A stretch of DNA of 64,000 nt, from NCBI GenBank assembly GCA_973895155.1, contig OZ316892.1:2418001-2482000 (forward strand). The letters run 5' to 3'. The translations under genes and the position numbers were made by a program. Shown here one piece after another: positions 26,081 to 37,567 of the stretch (within the stretch, counting starts at the first letter, position 1; each line of letters starts with the position of its first letter). The notes under the pieces were generated by a model. It saw only the letters and a program-made list of their open reading frames with translations, was not told where the DNA came from and did no database searches. Source of the stretch: Marsupella aquatica (taxonomy: Eukaryota; Marchantiophyta).

Positions 26081-26836
26081 CTAACATAATTCTGTCAGCA
26101 CTGCACTAATGACGCTGTCGAAATTGTCTTTCAAGTACTTTGTTGCCGCTGTTTCGAGACGTGGAGCGTCAATTCTCTTGGCCAACCTCAACCTTTTCGG
26201 CAGGTTGTTTTGGTCGAAAGTTTGGATCAGATGCTCCTCGCATGTCTTCTGAAGGAGAGTTATCGCATACTTGTGTGCAACTACCAGTACGTCTTCGCCA
26301 GTCACCTCGTCGGTGAAGGTAATGTCGGCATTATAGCAGAACTTGATCACTGCCCGCATGACCGGGAGCGTGGCATCATCAATGTGAACGACTCCTGTCT
26401 CCCCTTCCAGCATCTCGGTCTCGAACATTTTGGAAAACACAGTTGATCTGGTGGCCTGCCTAATTGTCAACGAGGAGAAAGTCAAGACACAGCTAGAATC
26501 ATTTTCTCGTTCTATGCAAGAACTTGTGTGTCAACGATGAAGGACGACACTCACCAAAATAAACCTGTGTGCGTGTAGCGCTTCATCTGAATTCCCTTGG
26601 ACTATGAGTAGCACGTCCCCTTTCCTGATTTCATCTGCCGGTTCACTGTCGAAAGGGAGGGAGAGAAACTTCAGCTTCAAATCGAAGTCAGCTTTCATGT
26701 CGTCCGCTTTTCTGTTCCACTCGGTCTCATTGTCATTTTTCTGCCGATTCGTGCATCGCTCACAAGTGTATCTTATATTCCCGAATGGACTCCCGAATGC
26801 CCCGCTAACAGAGGTACGGCAGCTAGTACAACTCAT
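26081..26836 (-). CDS. BTB/POZ-domain protein with N-terminal four-cysteine motif, copy B
   Basis: Two exons, 26836-26555 and 26455-26081, phase 0, about 218 residues, the tandem paralogue of copy A. The first cysteines are C3, C6, C25 and C28; the spacer between CxxC pairs is five residues longer than in copy A, and the linker is three residues shorter. The BTB core is nearly identical to copy A (RSTVFSKMFETEMLEGETGV and DEVTGEDVLVVAHKYAI). The acceptor used here (GGCAG before GCC) keeps the frame. An in-frame GTG 12 bases further upstream is not a likely start. It ends LTELC, as short as copy A, so both copies share the early stop, which favours a genuine short form. Same inferred role as copy A. 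Confidence 0.82.
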
Positions 26837-26908
26837 CTTGAAACTCACACTAGGGCGAAACGCGACCTCAGATCACATTCTCGCTGCCACAGGAAGTTCC
26901 TCACGGCA

Positions 26909-26921
26909 CAGGGTTTAGGGT
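26909..26921 (-). promoter_or_regulatory. Telomere-box element upstream of BTB copy B
   Basis: AGGGTTTAGGGTT about 75 bp before the ATG, the counterpart of the element at copy A. Confidence 0.45.
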
Positions 26922-27585
26922 TCACACGGACAAAACAATTTCGTTTCAAGGTGGGTTGCCGTGCTAATAAGCTTATTCATTCAGCATTTCAGCAGTTGTG
27001 CAGGATCATCTCCTATGTCTAAAGTGGGACCCAGAAAGTTCTATTTAAGCCACCACTCTTTAATTTTAAAACTAATTTGTTTGAAGATAGTTTCAAGTAT
27101 TCTAATTACCTATTATATAAATCTATTGGTCATCAGATTACATATTTCCAGGTAGTTTGAATTTCTGTATTCCCAAGCAATTGTAGTCTTGTTTCCTTAC
27201 CTTATTTTCATTTATTGTAGATCCGTTCCTACTTTGGCGGAATCTTCTTTTCCCTTGGACTCAATCTTCACGTCCAGCTGCAGTCGAGATTAAAATGGTT
27301 TCTTGGTAATATGGAGTAAAATAAAATGCCACCATGGAATCATGAGAGAAAACTACTGTAGACAACCAATCAAAACCCATCCCGCAAAGAAATGATTTCC
27401 GAGTTGCTTGTGAGGCTCTGAAACTGGCCTAGCAGTCGATCTTTCTTTGAGCAAAAAATGACCTTTGACTCATCAGCTACTACAGAGTCATCGGATGGTC
27501 CGCTGTTCATTCCTGTGGCCGTTGGTTGACTATAATTTTCATGGGAACCTTCGTGAGTTGAGGACAGCGACCCCGAGCTGGAGAC

Positions 27586-30500
27586 ATGAGCCTGCGCGTT
27601 TCGGACAAGGGCCGAATCGCCGTGTTAGCTTTTGGTACTCATGGAGATGTGTTGCCTGTTGCTGTAAGCTCTTGCCCCCTAACTTGGGTCATGCTGCATC
27701 TTCTGGAGGATTAGTAGTATAAATTTGTGAAAAAGTCAATGATTCTCATTCACACAATGATTCTCATTCACAGCTTGTACGTTCTCTAAGGATCGATTCA
27801 TCGTGCCATACATATTGGATCTGTAATAAAATGTCCCTTTAGATCCTACCCTTCGACCACTCTTGAAGGGTTCCCTCCTTCTCAGCCTACTGACTCGTTG
27901 GATTTGTGATTTTTTCAGGTTGTCGCAGCTGAATTGGCCAAGAGCAAGCCAAATTTCACTATAACATTCATCACTCATTCTGCTCACAAGGTGTTATAAG
28001 TCTTCCCTTCAGGTTCATTTCACTTATCTGCAAATTCTAGCATCTAATTGCTAAAATGTTAAGGATATTTCTGGGACTCGTCTGCCAGTAAGATGCGAAG
28101 ATCAAAAGAGTTAAAATTAGGGGTTCTTTCTCCAGAAAGAGAAGTTATCCTGAATATGAAGCCCATGGAGGAAATTTTTCGGGTCTGCCAGAATTACTGC
28201 CAGAGACTTGGCGTCCTATCTGTGGCAGCTTCTGCAAGGAGAATAATTGTCAGAAATTTTATCTAGGTTCTCTTTTCAAGTCTGCATCAACAGCATTTTG
28301 GGAACGAGAAACTGGTTTTTTGAGGCAGTTCCTGTTTTAACGAGGGGGCACTGATATTACCCAAGGACCCAAGGATGTCCACTAGAGTGGCAGATTGCTA
28401 CCATATTGTAGAGAATCTCTGTGAGTTATAGAAATGATTCAAAGTTGCTCAAACGATAAGCGAGCCAAGCACTCTGAACGAATGAATGGTTCTCGAAGGT
28501 TCAGATTCCTTAATGAGAGAAGACCGAGAATATCCGAAGTAGGAAATGCGCCTGACGTGATAAAAAAATAAAATAGGAGGTGAATTGACAAGGGGAACTA
28601 CTGCTAACTCGGACTAAATCATATGCACAACAGTATTCTTGCGTTTCAATAATTTTGATTTTGGGAACAGTTTTTGGAAGGGCCGCTTGGTTCAGCTGGG
28701 GTTTTCTTCCATCCAATCTCTACTGCCCCTATTGTATTGCCACCTGAAGACGCCGCCATAGATCCTTCACACTTGCAGTCTTCTGAAATTGGTGAGTTTA
28801 TAGCATTGCCCTAGGTTGGGATTGCTAATTTTGTGCTTGATTTATGACAATTTACGTTCGTCAGAGTGAATCGATGGTTGTTGACCATTTGACACTGCCT
28901 GCTGTAAATTCTATGTGTGACTCAAAAGTTTAAGAGTTTTCCATCCTGACTATGCTGAATGCACATCAACGTCATTTCTGACTGCTTTAATTCACAAAAA
29001 TGTCGAATAACAGATTCACGCTTGTCCAGGAAACCCCAAAGCAGCCGCCAAAGACTATTGGAAGACGAACATCGAACAACAACATCGTGAAGAGTGTCTC
29101 TTGGCCGTAGAACAAGTATTTGGGCAACAAACGGATGACGGCCTCGACTTCATCCTCTTCAATTTTTTTGCCCTGGTTGGTGATTACGTGGGAAATGCTA
29201 CTTTATAGCAGCACTGTCTTTAAAAGTGTTCGCAAAAAACTGCGATTATAGGATGTCTTTCCACCCTGAGGTTTCTCCCAAGTGAACAGTAAAGCGAGTT
29301 AGTGAGAGAAGTATTCTACATTGTGACCCTGAGAGATCATGTTTTGATAAGTGATTAGTCGTGAAGATTTGATCCACAAGACCGTATTAGGAGTTCTGAT
29401 ATTCCACCTGTCTTTGCATCACCAGGAAGGATGGCACCTAGCCGAGTTGTATCAGGTTCCTTGTGCAGTTGCCGCACCTTATGTCGTACCTTACAGGTAA
29501 AGACTCTGTCGTGGGCAGTTTTCAATGTGGCGTGCATTTCTTTCACATTCAAAGTTACCGCGAATTGATATAACAGCTTGATCATGCGTCATGTCATAAA
29601 CCAAGGAAAGAGGTCAGTCAATCAACATGTATAAAGAAGGGACATAAAGATGTTTTTGTGGGCTGATTTCAGCTTGCAGTTTAAGTTCCTTGTTCATTGC
29701 AAGTTCTGCAAACAGTTCTGACTTTCGCCTATAGATTTTAAGTTCAACCACCTAATGATGCTGTCGGATGTAATCTCAGTGCACCTGCATCAGTTGAGCG
29801 GAAGTTCCAAACTGTTCAACCCTTGCTGTATGAGCGTCTACAGCACTCCGTGCCTGGCGAGGTACTGCTAGAATTCCTGGGGCTGTATCATTTGATTCCT
29901 TCTCAAGCCTTGTGTATTTGACATTGACATCGATCACGAACTTCATTTATAGGTCCCATGCTTTGGCCTTATTTTTGGATACACGTACGCTGAGTATCAT
30001 GTTCATAGCTTGGCAGAACTATCGAAACGGGCTTTGGTTTTAAACGTTTCTTTAATTGCACTCGTTAGAGTTGGCCAGGACTAGAGATTTATATTCTCCT
30101 TGATATGTGCGTACTGCGATCATATCTTTATCTTTCTGGATCATCACTATAGAATTTCATTGTTTTGGTGGTGGGAGCAGGTTGGATGGGGTGAAGTCAT
30201 GCATTGGATGTGGCCACTATTCACAGATCGTTGGACTGAATGGCGTTCACGTCGTCTGCATCTCAGTGCTTGTCCCTTGACGGTTGTTTTCTAGCCTTCT
30301 TATTTATGTCCCAAATGTTCTCGTCACCAGCGAAATAGATTATTTCCAGTAGGAACTTGAGAGAGAAGTCTCATTCATGCAGATGGAGCAGTGGTTGTTA
30401 ACAACAATCTCTAAAGTAACGGTCTATCTAATAGCAGTTTGCTATGTCAGATTTGGATCAGGCGATGCCATCCGGAGTTCATTTTTTTATCACGTGGCTC

Positions 30501-33367
30501 TCAAATATTCCTCAATGAATTTTAAACTGCCTTAAGTCATCATAGGAAGAGATAAACTTTTTCTTGCTCTACGGCTGTTGGATATCGTAAAATATCCTGT
30601 GGAGGGTTAATGGTTTTGCTGTGAGTCTACTTAGTGGATCCTTTGGTAATACAAATCAGAAACGAACGTTATCGTTTTTGGTCACTATTGACCCGTTGCA
30701 GCAGTCGTACTGCAGGACCCTGTCACGGAGCTTCCCATATCACAAGACTGGCCTCGCGCACCACCACTTCTGTAAGCCTATGGATTATATATCTTGTCCT
30801 TTCTTCCACTTTTCCTTGAAGCTTGTGGATTTGCTTTCGCTCGATCTTCTACGGTCTTTTGGTCCAGTGTGTCTAGCAACCTTTTCCTTGGCTCGTTTTC
30901 CTTACCTTGATCTCTGATTACTGTTTCGTGGATGCTTTGCAACAGATATGGGTTCAGTCAGGGTGTTGTCGAATGCCCAGGTACACCTATATTCTTTCGG
31001 GACATACACAACTGGTAGTATCCCTTTTGAATCTCCATGAGGTAGCAGAACGAAGGTACAACTGGTGTTGATAACTCACAGGATCATTTGTGCAGGGTAC
31101 TGGCCAAGAAGCATACATGTTTGTGGATTTTGGTATCCACCATCAGAATGGGAGGCAATGTATGATCACCCTCAGTCAGCAGGGGTCTCGACAAACTCAT
31201 CCAGCGATCCTGGCAAGAATTCTACAGATATAAGTCATGCTCCCCTCCATTGCAAGCTTCGGGACTTTCTATCGCAGAGTACAAACGTCAACGACAGACC
31301 CATATTTGTTGGGTTGAGTTCAACTGGAAGGTCCTACACCATCTGTTGTTTCTCCTTAAGACAGTATATTTACGGAAGCGTTTGTCACGCATTGCTGATG
31401 ATTTGGTTGCTTGTAATGGGGTAAAATAATTTATTTCCAACTAGTGTATTGATATGATCTTCGTCTTCATCGTTTTGTTCTTGTTCGTGTCAAGCAAAGT
31501 CTTGCTGGTTTTTCTTGTTACTTAACAATGACTGCTACCACACTGCAGTATGGGGTACTTGAAAAATCCAGAAACGTTTTTCAAGGTTATACTGAAAGTC
31601 CTGGAGACTCTCAACAGGCGAGCTGTTCTTTTCACTGCTTCCTATCAACCACTTGACTCTGTAATCTTGGCTGCTAGGAGTAAGAGAGAGCTCCCGAGCA
31701 GGTCTGTCTTCTCTTCCATATTGGAAGGTTCAGCCACAGATTGCATCTTGTGTTTGTGATTGACCTTTCGACGTCAGTGTTGATGGATGATCAATTTGAC
31801 CTCTAAGCTGAAAGAGATTCATAGACTATCGACTTGGAGTTGGGAATGTGAAGGTTCCTATCTGTCGTTGGATGTTATGGTAGGGCCGTGGACAATTTTG
31901 CTCAGTACAGCTGTGAAGATCTGAGTCTTTTGAAGGACGGCTTCGGCCTCAGCAATAATCGTCTCTTTTGCTTCTCTGGGTATAACCTCCCAACCTCCAT
32001 AACTGATAAAACTGGTGAATTACCAGAGCAAAAAGATTGGATCAGTTAAGTGTCTGCAGCAGGGAAGAGGAGATGTCATATTCTATCTTATGGTCGGATA
32101 AACATTCCCATGTGGAAGTGTAGATGGTCGGAAGTAACCAGCTCGACCGGATAATGAAGTTAATTTCTTGTGATCTTAATTCAGGTTCGTGGCTTACAAT
32201 TGGCTATTCCCTAATTGTTCTATGGTGATTCATCACGGTGGCAGGTATTGTTCTTCACACACAAATTTCACCCTTGCTGCCGTTGTTGGAAACGCATGGG
32301 TTGTTGAACAGCCTTTAGGATATGGACTGAGTGAAGTCTAACAAGAAATCTATGTTTCAGTTTTAGTTAAAAACGAATGAAGAATTTGGTCCTTAAATTC
32401 TTTTTTTGCCACTGTTAAAGCTTTCAACTATGGCTTATTCCAATTCTGACTTCTGCTTAGTAAACACGTATTCCCCTCAGTTCTGACCTGCTGGTAAAAA
32501 CAAGCAAAGGGCATTAATACCACGGAAATGGCAGACAAGGGAGTGTCTATCTTAGATCCCACCGTAAGCTGCTTTGTGTTTCTCCCTAATAACAAGCACT
32601 TAAAGCTTGTCTATCCTCACAGTTGTAGAATCCGTCTTAATGATGCAGTGGGACAACAGCTGCTGCCTTGAGGTCTGGTGTTCCTCAGGTTAGCTTGTCA
32701 TTCTCCTCTGTAGTGGCTTTGTCTTTGGAAATGACGTCTGAATAACTTCAAGATACGGGTGATTTTGCCAGACTTCTGCTTACGCATTGCAGATATGATT
32801 GTAGTGTGTCATCTATGGAATTAATTTTGTTGTAAGGCTTTCCTCGTCTCTATGGGTATGCAGATCATATGCCCATTTGTGCTTGATCAGTTCTATTGGG
32901 CTGAACGAATGGCATGGATTGGTGTTGCTCCTGAACCATTGAAACCAACCCATCTCTGTCCATCACATGGCGGTGTAGAGTTCTTGCAAGCTGTCAGTGC
33001 TGTGGTCGATGCAATTACAGAAGCATCCAGGGATGGGATTCGTGATAGGGCTGCTGAATGGAGTCAAAAAATCTCTCAAGAGGTTTGTTCACTTCTTTTC
33101 TTTATTAAAACCATAGAAAAGAGGTCTGGTAGCTCGATTCACATACCCGAAAAAACATAGAAAAGAACCGTTAGATTTGATTTGGGTTAGGCTTTTTTCG
33201 CACATTGACCGTTGCTTCAATGTAGAATATATAATGTTTCGTCTAACAATATCTCTGTTTGCCCATAACTTAAAAAGTCCTATCTCAGAGTTTGCTCGTA
33301 ATTGTCACTACTGCAGGATGGTGTACAGAAATTTGTTCAGATTCTGTCGGAGCATCTTTTTAATTAG
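27586..33367 (+). CDS. UDP-glycosyltransferase, sterol 3-beta-glucosyltransferase-related
   Basis: Sixteen exons with matching phases: 27586-27663, 27919-27990, 28671-28791, 29030-29175, 29426-29496, 29780-29861, 30181-30282, 30716-30771, 30946-30980, 31096-31330, 31549-31701, 31911-31979, 32185-32244, 32649-32688, 32864-33082, 33317-33367; about 529 residues. The N-terminal acceptor-domain start AVLAFGTHGDVLPVA is typical of GT1/GT28-type enzymes. The C-terminal donor-binding region contains IHHGGSGTTAAALRSGVPQI and PFVLDQFYWAERM, and FVGLSSTGSMG is the usual loop before the donor domain. The pattern fits the plant group that includes Arabidopsis At5g24750, annotated as UGT80/sterol glucosyltransferase-like. 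The true acceptor is unknown. No signal peptide is evident, so it is probably cytosolic. Exon 10 uses a weak donor (GTCCTA). Confidence 0.88.
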
Positions 33368-34650
33368 TGATATTTCTTTAATTTGGTAGCCGAATGAGGA
33401 TACCGAATTAAAGCCTTGTAATCTGTCACTATAGTCAGTCTCATCTACTTGGTCCTGCACTACACTGTTCCCAGCAAATAGTGTTACTCGCATTAACTTG
33501 GGTGAAGCAAATTATGGCTATACTCATGAAAATAGTGTTACCCAAATTAAAAATTCCTACATTTTAAAGGTGGGTGCTGCAGGTTCTGCATGAAAATTCT
33601 TGGCCCTAGCATAATTGGAATAGTGTAGAAAAGCCGGACTCCCCTCTTTATTGTTAGTAACATTAATTTCTCATTCACACTAATCGGATGTAACACGTCT
33701 AGCGGTGAGGGGCACTGGACTTTGGGTATTGTTTCTCTTGTTGGGGTGTCCTGGTAGTTTCTTGGGTTTTATTCTCACATTAGAAAGCTCTGTTGAAGAC
33801 AAAAGGGTTTGTATTCTCCCAATAATATTCCATTGAAGGCCAAAACATTTAGAGTTGTAATCTAGGAATGGTAGATGGTGGGGACTTTGGACACTGTTCC
33901 ACTAGGTGGGCTTCCCTGGCATTCCACTGGGTTTCTAATTCCTGCAATAAATATCCCCATCCAAGGCAAAAACAAATAGCATTGTGGCATGGCACCTACT
34001 AGTAGCATGCACCTACATTTTAATGCGCAGGAGTTAGTCATCACTCCAATGGAGATTCATTTCCCCATGTGATACTGAAGTAAGTTTCTTCAATGTGCTT
34101 TGGAGGAGTAGGAGCCTTTCTAGCTAAGGGTACCTCATACTAAAATTTAAGGTTAATTTTGCATAAGTAAGGTTGGAAGAGAACCGAATAGAGAAGTAAC
34201 TTTCATTGGTAGAATTACTAATGTGAAGGAGCCTAGCCCACTTTGGAATGTTATTTGAATTAGCCTGGTTCAAGAACGATTGGGTTTATTTGAGTTCACA
34301 AATCAATGAAAGCTAAACTTGGTGAAAGAAAAAAATAGATGACCCCACTTGCTAATCTACCCAGAAACAATTCTCAAATTATGCTCACTTGAGATGTATT
34401 TCCTCAAGTTACTTTTTCTTCAAGTCCCTAGCCTCTAAATAACATATTCCCATTTTAGGAGACTGAGGATTGAAGTGAGGATTCTTTCATCTTCGAATAA
34501 GTAGATGAATTTTTGTTCCTCATTGGTGGACTGCTCATTATATAACAAGTGGTATCCAAGAAGCTGAAGTTACTGTAGATTGTAACATTTGACAATGTGC
34601 TTAGATGGACTGGCGAAAGCCTCTTGGACTGTTTTGAAATGCCACTTTTA

Positions 34651-34862
34651 CTCAGATAACACCTTTCAGTTATATAAGTGCATACAATTTGGGGTGCAAA
34701 AAGTGTTTGGTCCATGACTCCTTCTCAGGTCCATCATTGTGATCGTGTCAATTTTTTGCTCAGATAGCATCCTTCCATTACATAAATGCTTACATTTTGG
34801 GGTGCAAAAAAATGACTGGTCCATTTGATGACTCATGAGGTCCACTTTGTGATCTATCAAGT
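34651..34862. repeat. 108-bp imperfect tandem duplication
   Basis: CTCAGATAACACCTTTCAGT at 34651 is repeated, diverged, at 34759. Both copies continue through TTTGGGGTGCAAAAA and a GGTCCAT...GACTC segment. Confidence 0.85.
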
Positions 34863-34983
34863 GATCTTCAGTATTGAAATCCCGATTGAAATTAGGCATG
34901 AACAGCCCCTAAATATGGTACACTACTGATCTCTATCCACAAGACATTATCATGCACCTGTCATTTGGATTAAAACATAGTAA

Positions 34984-35175
34984 AGCTATGTTGTTCGAGA
35001 TAAACAAGGATTGGCAACCATGGAGAATTTAAAATTATGGTAAACGAGGAGGGACCCATTCCAAAACAGACTAGAGCTATGTTGTTCGAGATAAACAAGG
35101 ATTGGCAAGTAAGATTACTAAATTAAGTTAAACTAGGAGGAACCCTTTCCAAAACAAAGTAGAGCTAAATGTGGG
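34984..35175. repeat. 91-bp tandem duplication, with partial third copy
   Basis: AGCTATGTTGTTCGAGATAA at 34984 recurs at 35075, followed in both copies by ACAAGGATTGGCAA and a GGAGG...CC(A/T)TTCCAAAACA block. A partial third unit starts near 35160 (AGTAGAGCTAAATG). Confidence 0.88.
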
Positions 35176-36076
35176 AGGGACCCAGTTGCATTGTTGGAGC
35201 TAAACAAACAGGGACACCCATGATGAAGGTTATCAAGACTACCAGGAAGGAACCCAAGGAGATCGCTGTTTATAAAGCTCTACACTGGTCTTTTTTGGAT
35301 GTGTGAATCTTTTGCTAGCTTGTGACTACCATCCGGACTATCAGGTTCACGCATGAACAAAGAGTTAGCAATTTTTTTCCTGCCATAAATAATCTCTACA
35401 GACTATAGTTTTTAAATAAAAATACAGCACGGTTCCACATCAACATTCCTATGATATTCCTAGTATGTGTATTGTAAATTTTGTTCCATGTTTCACAATA
35501 TTACTTACTCAAATTTTCAATAAATATTCATCTATTACGTGTACCTGATTGTCCTTAAGATAGATAGACAGGAAAAAAATCAAACATAGAAGATTCCATG
35601 AAAATTCCCTCAGACCATTCCCAGGAAGTGCTAGAGATAGAGTCGAGCCATCACTATTTGCTTGGTCCAAAAACGGTTTAGAAATTTTGGGAATATCCTA
35701 AGCTTCAAATGATATTTGTGGGCTTTGAATTACTTTGCCACTAAAGATATTTCAATTGACAATACTACCAGAGTTTTTATTGTATTTACGATACTGTTAT
35801 TGCCTCGTAGATGGATGATAAGTTCACCAACTCAACCCAGGTAACAACCATATATCATGGCATATTTGGAATACAACAAATATAGTGACAGTATTGTAAC
35901 ATCTTAACTAGTGATTAATAACCTGATTTCAAGATACTTATCACCCCTCCTCAAGGCTGTGGTGGGGGATCAATTACCACCTTAAGTATCTTTCAGAATT
36001 GAGAAAAAAAACTGGCTTCTCTACAAGTGCAGCAGCCCCACCAACTGAAGTTTACATCTGTATCAAGCTCAACAAT

Positions 36077-36793
36077 GAGTAACCCATTGGAGTATTGGAG
36101 TTTGCTGTTTGCTGTTTGACCATGTTCCAGGGCATTGGGCTGGTCACTGCCAGCATTGGCTGTATCCAGGCCATCTTCACTGATGGTGGTTCCCGGCAGG
36201 TGATGAGCACAATTTGGTGGTGGCGTTTCATTGCTGTTTGGGTATCAAATGGCGGCAGTGGTGATTGGCTGGCTGTGGTGGGTGGAGTTGGCAGTGTCCA
36301 ATTCAGTTTCAGTGCTGGTTTTCTGGCCATGTTTGCTACTATTGGTTGCTCTATCAGGGCTCTTTTGCTTTTGGGATTTGTTTTTCTCCCTGCTGGGGTT
36401 CCTCCCTCCCATTCTCTTCCCCCTCCTTCCTTCCGGCAATCGGGATGGAGGTTGCCCTTTATCTTCCCTGGGTGTGCTCCTTCTTGCCCCCATATTTTGC
36501 ATTTGTTCTTTTCTGTCTCCTCCTCCCATACACCTCCTCCCAGACAGGTTTTTTGGTGTTCCTCCCTCCCATTCTCTTCCGCCTCCTTCATTCCAGCCTT
36601 CTGAATGGAGGTTGCCCTTCATCTTCTCTGGGTGTGCTCCTTCTTCTTGCCCCCTTACTTTGCATTTGTCATTCCTGTCTCCTCCTCCCAGTCACGTTTT
36701 TTGTATTGGCTCAGGTTCTCCCTAGAATAAAGTTTCTTCAGTCGGTGCCCCTTTTGAACAAAATTAAAAACATTAAAAAAAAGAGTAACCCAT
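36077..36793 (+). mobile_element. Probable retroposed insertion with 11-bp target-site duplication
   Basis: GAGTAACCCAT occurs at 36077-36087 and again at 36783-36793. The second copy follows directly after an A-rich tail (AAAATTAAAAACATTAAAAA and similar, about 36758-36782). A direct repeat hugging an oligo-A end is the hallmark of target-primed reverse transcription. The 695-bp body has long overlapping open frames on both strands caused by its composition and shows no reverse transcriptase, so it is a non-autonomous or 5'-truncated retroposon. It contains an internal 160-bp tandem duplication. Confidence 0.6.
36398..36713. repeat. 160-bp tandem duplication inside the retroposon
   Basis: GTTCCTCCCTCCCATTCTCT at 36398 recurs at 36558, followed in both by a TGGAGGTTGCCCTT...GGGTGTGCTCCTTCTT block and TCTCCTCCTCCCA. 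The copies have diverged slightly. Confidence 0.9.
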
Positions 36794-37567
36794 ACGAGAC
36801 TACCACATGTCAAGCTTCCAATCAGTGTAGCCACAGATACCAATCGAGAACACGAAGGTGTAAAAATGGAGGAAGCTCAGTTGGATTCTGGAGGTCTCGA
36901 CAAGTACCATAGAGAGAAGGGCCCAAGGTTGGGATTGTCGAGCTCAAGAAGGCGGGGCCCAATTCAGATTTCCATAATTATCTTCAGAAGGACCAAAGAA
37001 CAAACTCACGATTGGGTCCATGTGCGACGAGGAGTCAGGAGAGGGACAATCTATTACGATTCGAAGCTGCTCGAAGACCCATCATCATCATCGTTCACTC
37101 CCTCTACTGGGGACCGTGCAGCTGTACAGTTCTGCCCCAGCAATTGTGTCATGATGATGCGAAGAATGTCGTCAAGGCATCAAGCTCTCTGGTTTTCCCA
37201 AGAAGAGTGATCGAAGACCAACTCACTCCTGGTGCCGTAGTCCTCACCAGGGTTGGAGGCTGAGCTCACCCACGAGCTTGGATTGTCTCAAATGGAGAGC
37301 CTGGCGGATGACTGGATGTGAAGATGAAGACCCTTGTTGGCGACTTAGATTTTCCTCAGCCTGGCTGCTTCTTCTGTTTTGTGTCTTGATAACGCTTGGT
37401 GGGTGGTTTCTCATGTTGCAGTAGTCGCTTTTTTCGAGAGGGCTGGGAATTTCGCAAGGAGTGGTCGGGAGCAGCAGCCGGAGCAGTTTGCTCGCGAGGT
37501 TTTGTGAGTGATGATGAATTGGGTGCGGGAATGACAAAATAAGACCGGGGAGAGGGCATACTCTGAA
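36794..37567. other. Region upstream of the Spartan-like gene
   Basis: Presumed promoter and leader. Short open frames on both strands have no recognisable features, and no clear TATA element or leader intron is seen. Confidence 0.45.

Larger units (their letters stand above)
21170..27150. repeat. Tandem array of three BTB-gene units (about 2.6-kb period)
   Basis: Markers recur in order. ATTGCAATTGTTCGCC-like sequence occurs at about 21415, 22187 and 24828, CTATCGACAA...GCCGACTTTC at about 21579, 22357 and 24979, and the CAGTAAACCAG-like junction at about 21960, 22770 and 25380. GGGATGAGCATTCTATAGG occurs at about 23015 and 25626, and TTTCAAGGTGGGTTGCCGTGCTAA at about 24392 and 26944. Units 2 and 3 each carry one intact BTB gene, spaced about 2630 bp. 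Unit 1 is deleted internally to about 0.8-0.9 kb and keeps only a BTB exon-1 fragment. Confidence 0.88.
33368..36076. other. AT-rich intergenic DNA with two tandem duplications
   Basis: No gene recognised on either strand. Open frames at 34455-34715 and 34666-34899 are products of the 108-bp repeat listed separately. Confidence 0.55.

Noticed and set aside
36095-36912. Long overlapping open frames on both strands, up to 215 residues
   Set aside because: They arise from a C/T-rich duplicated retroposon body. The residues are dominated by Trp, Cys, Phe and Pro with no domain, and all frames are open because stops are rare in this composition.
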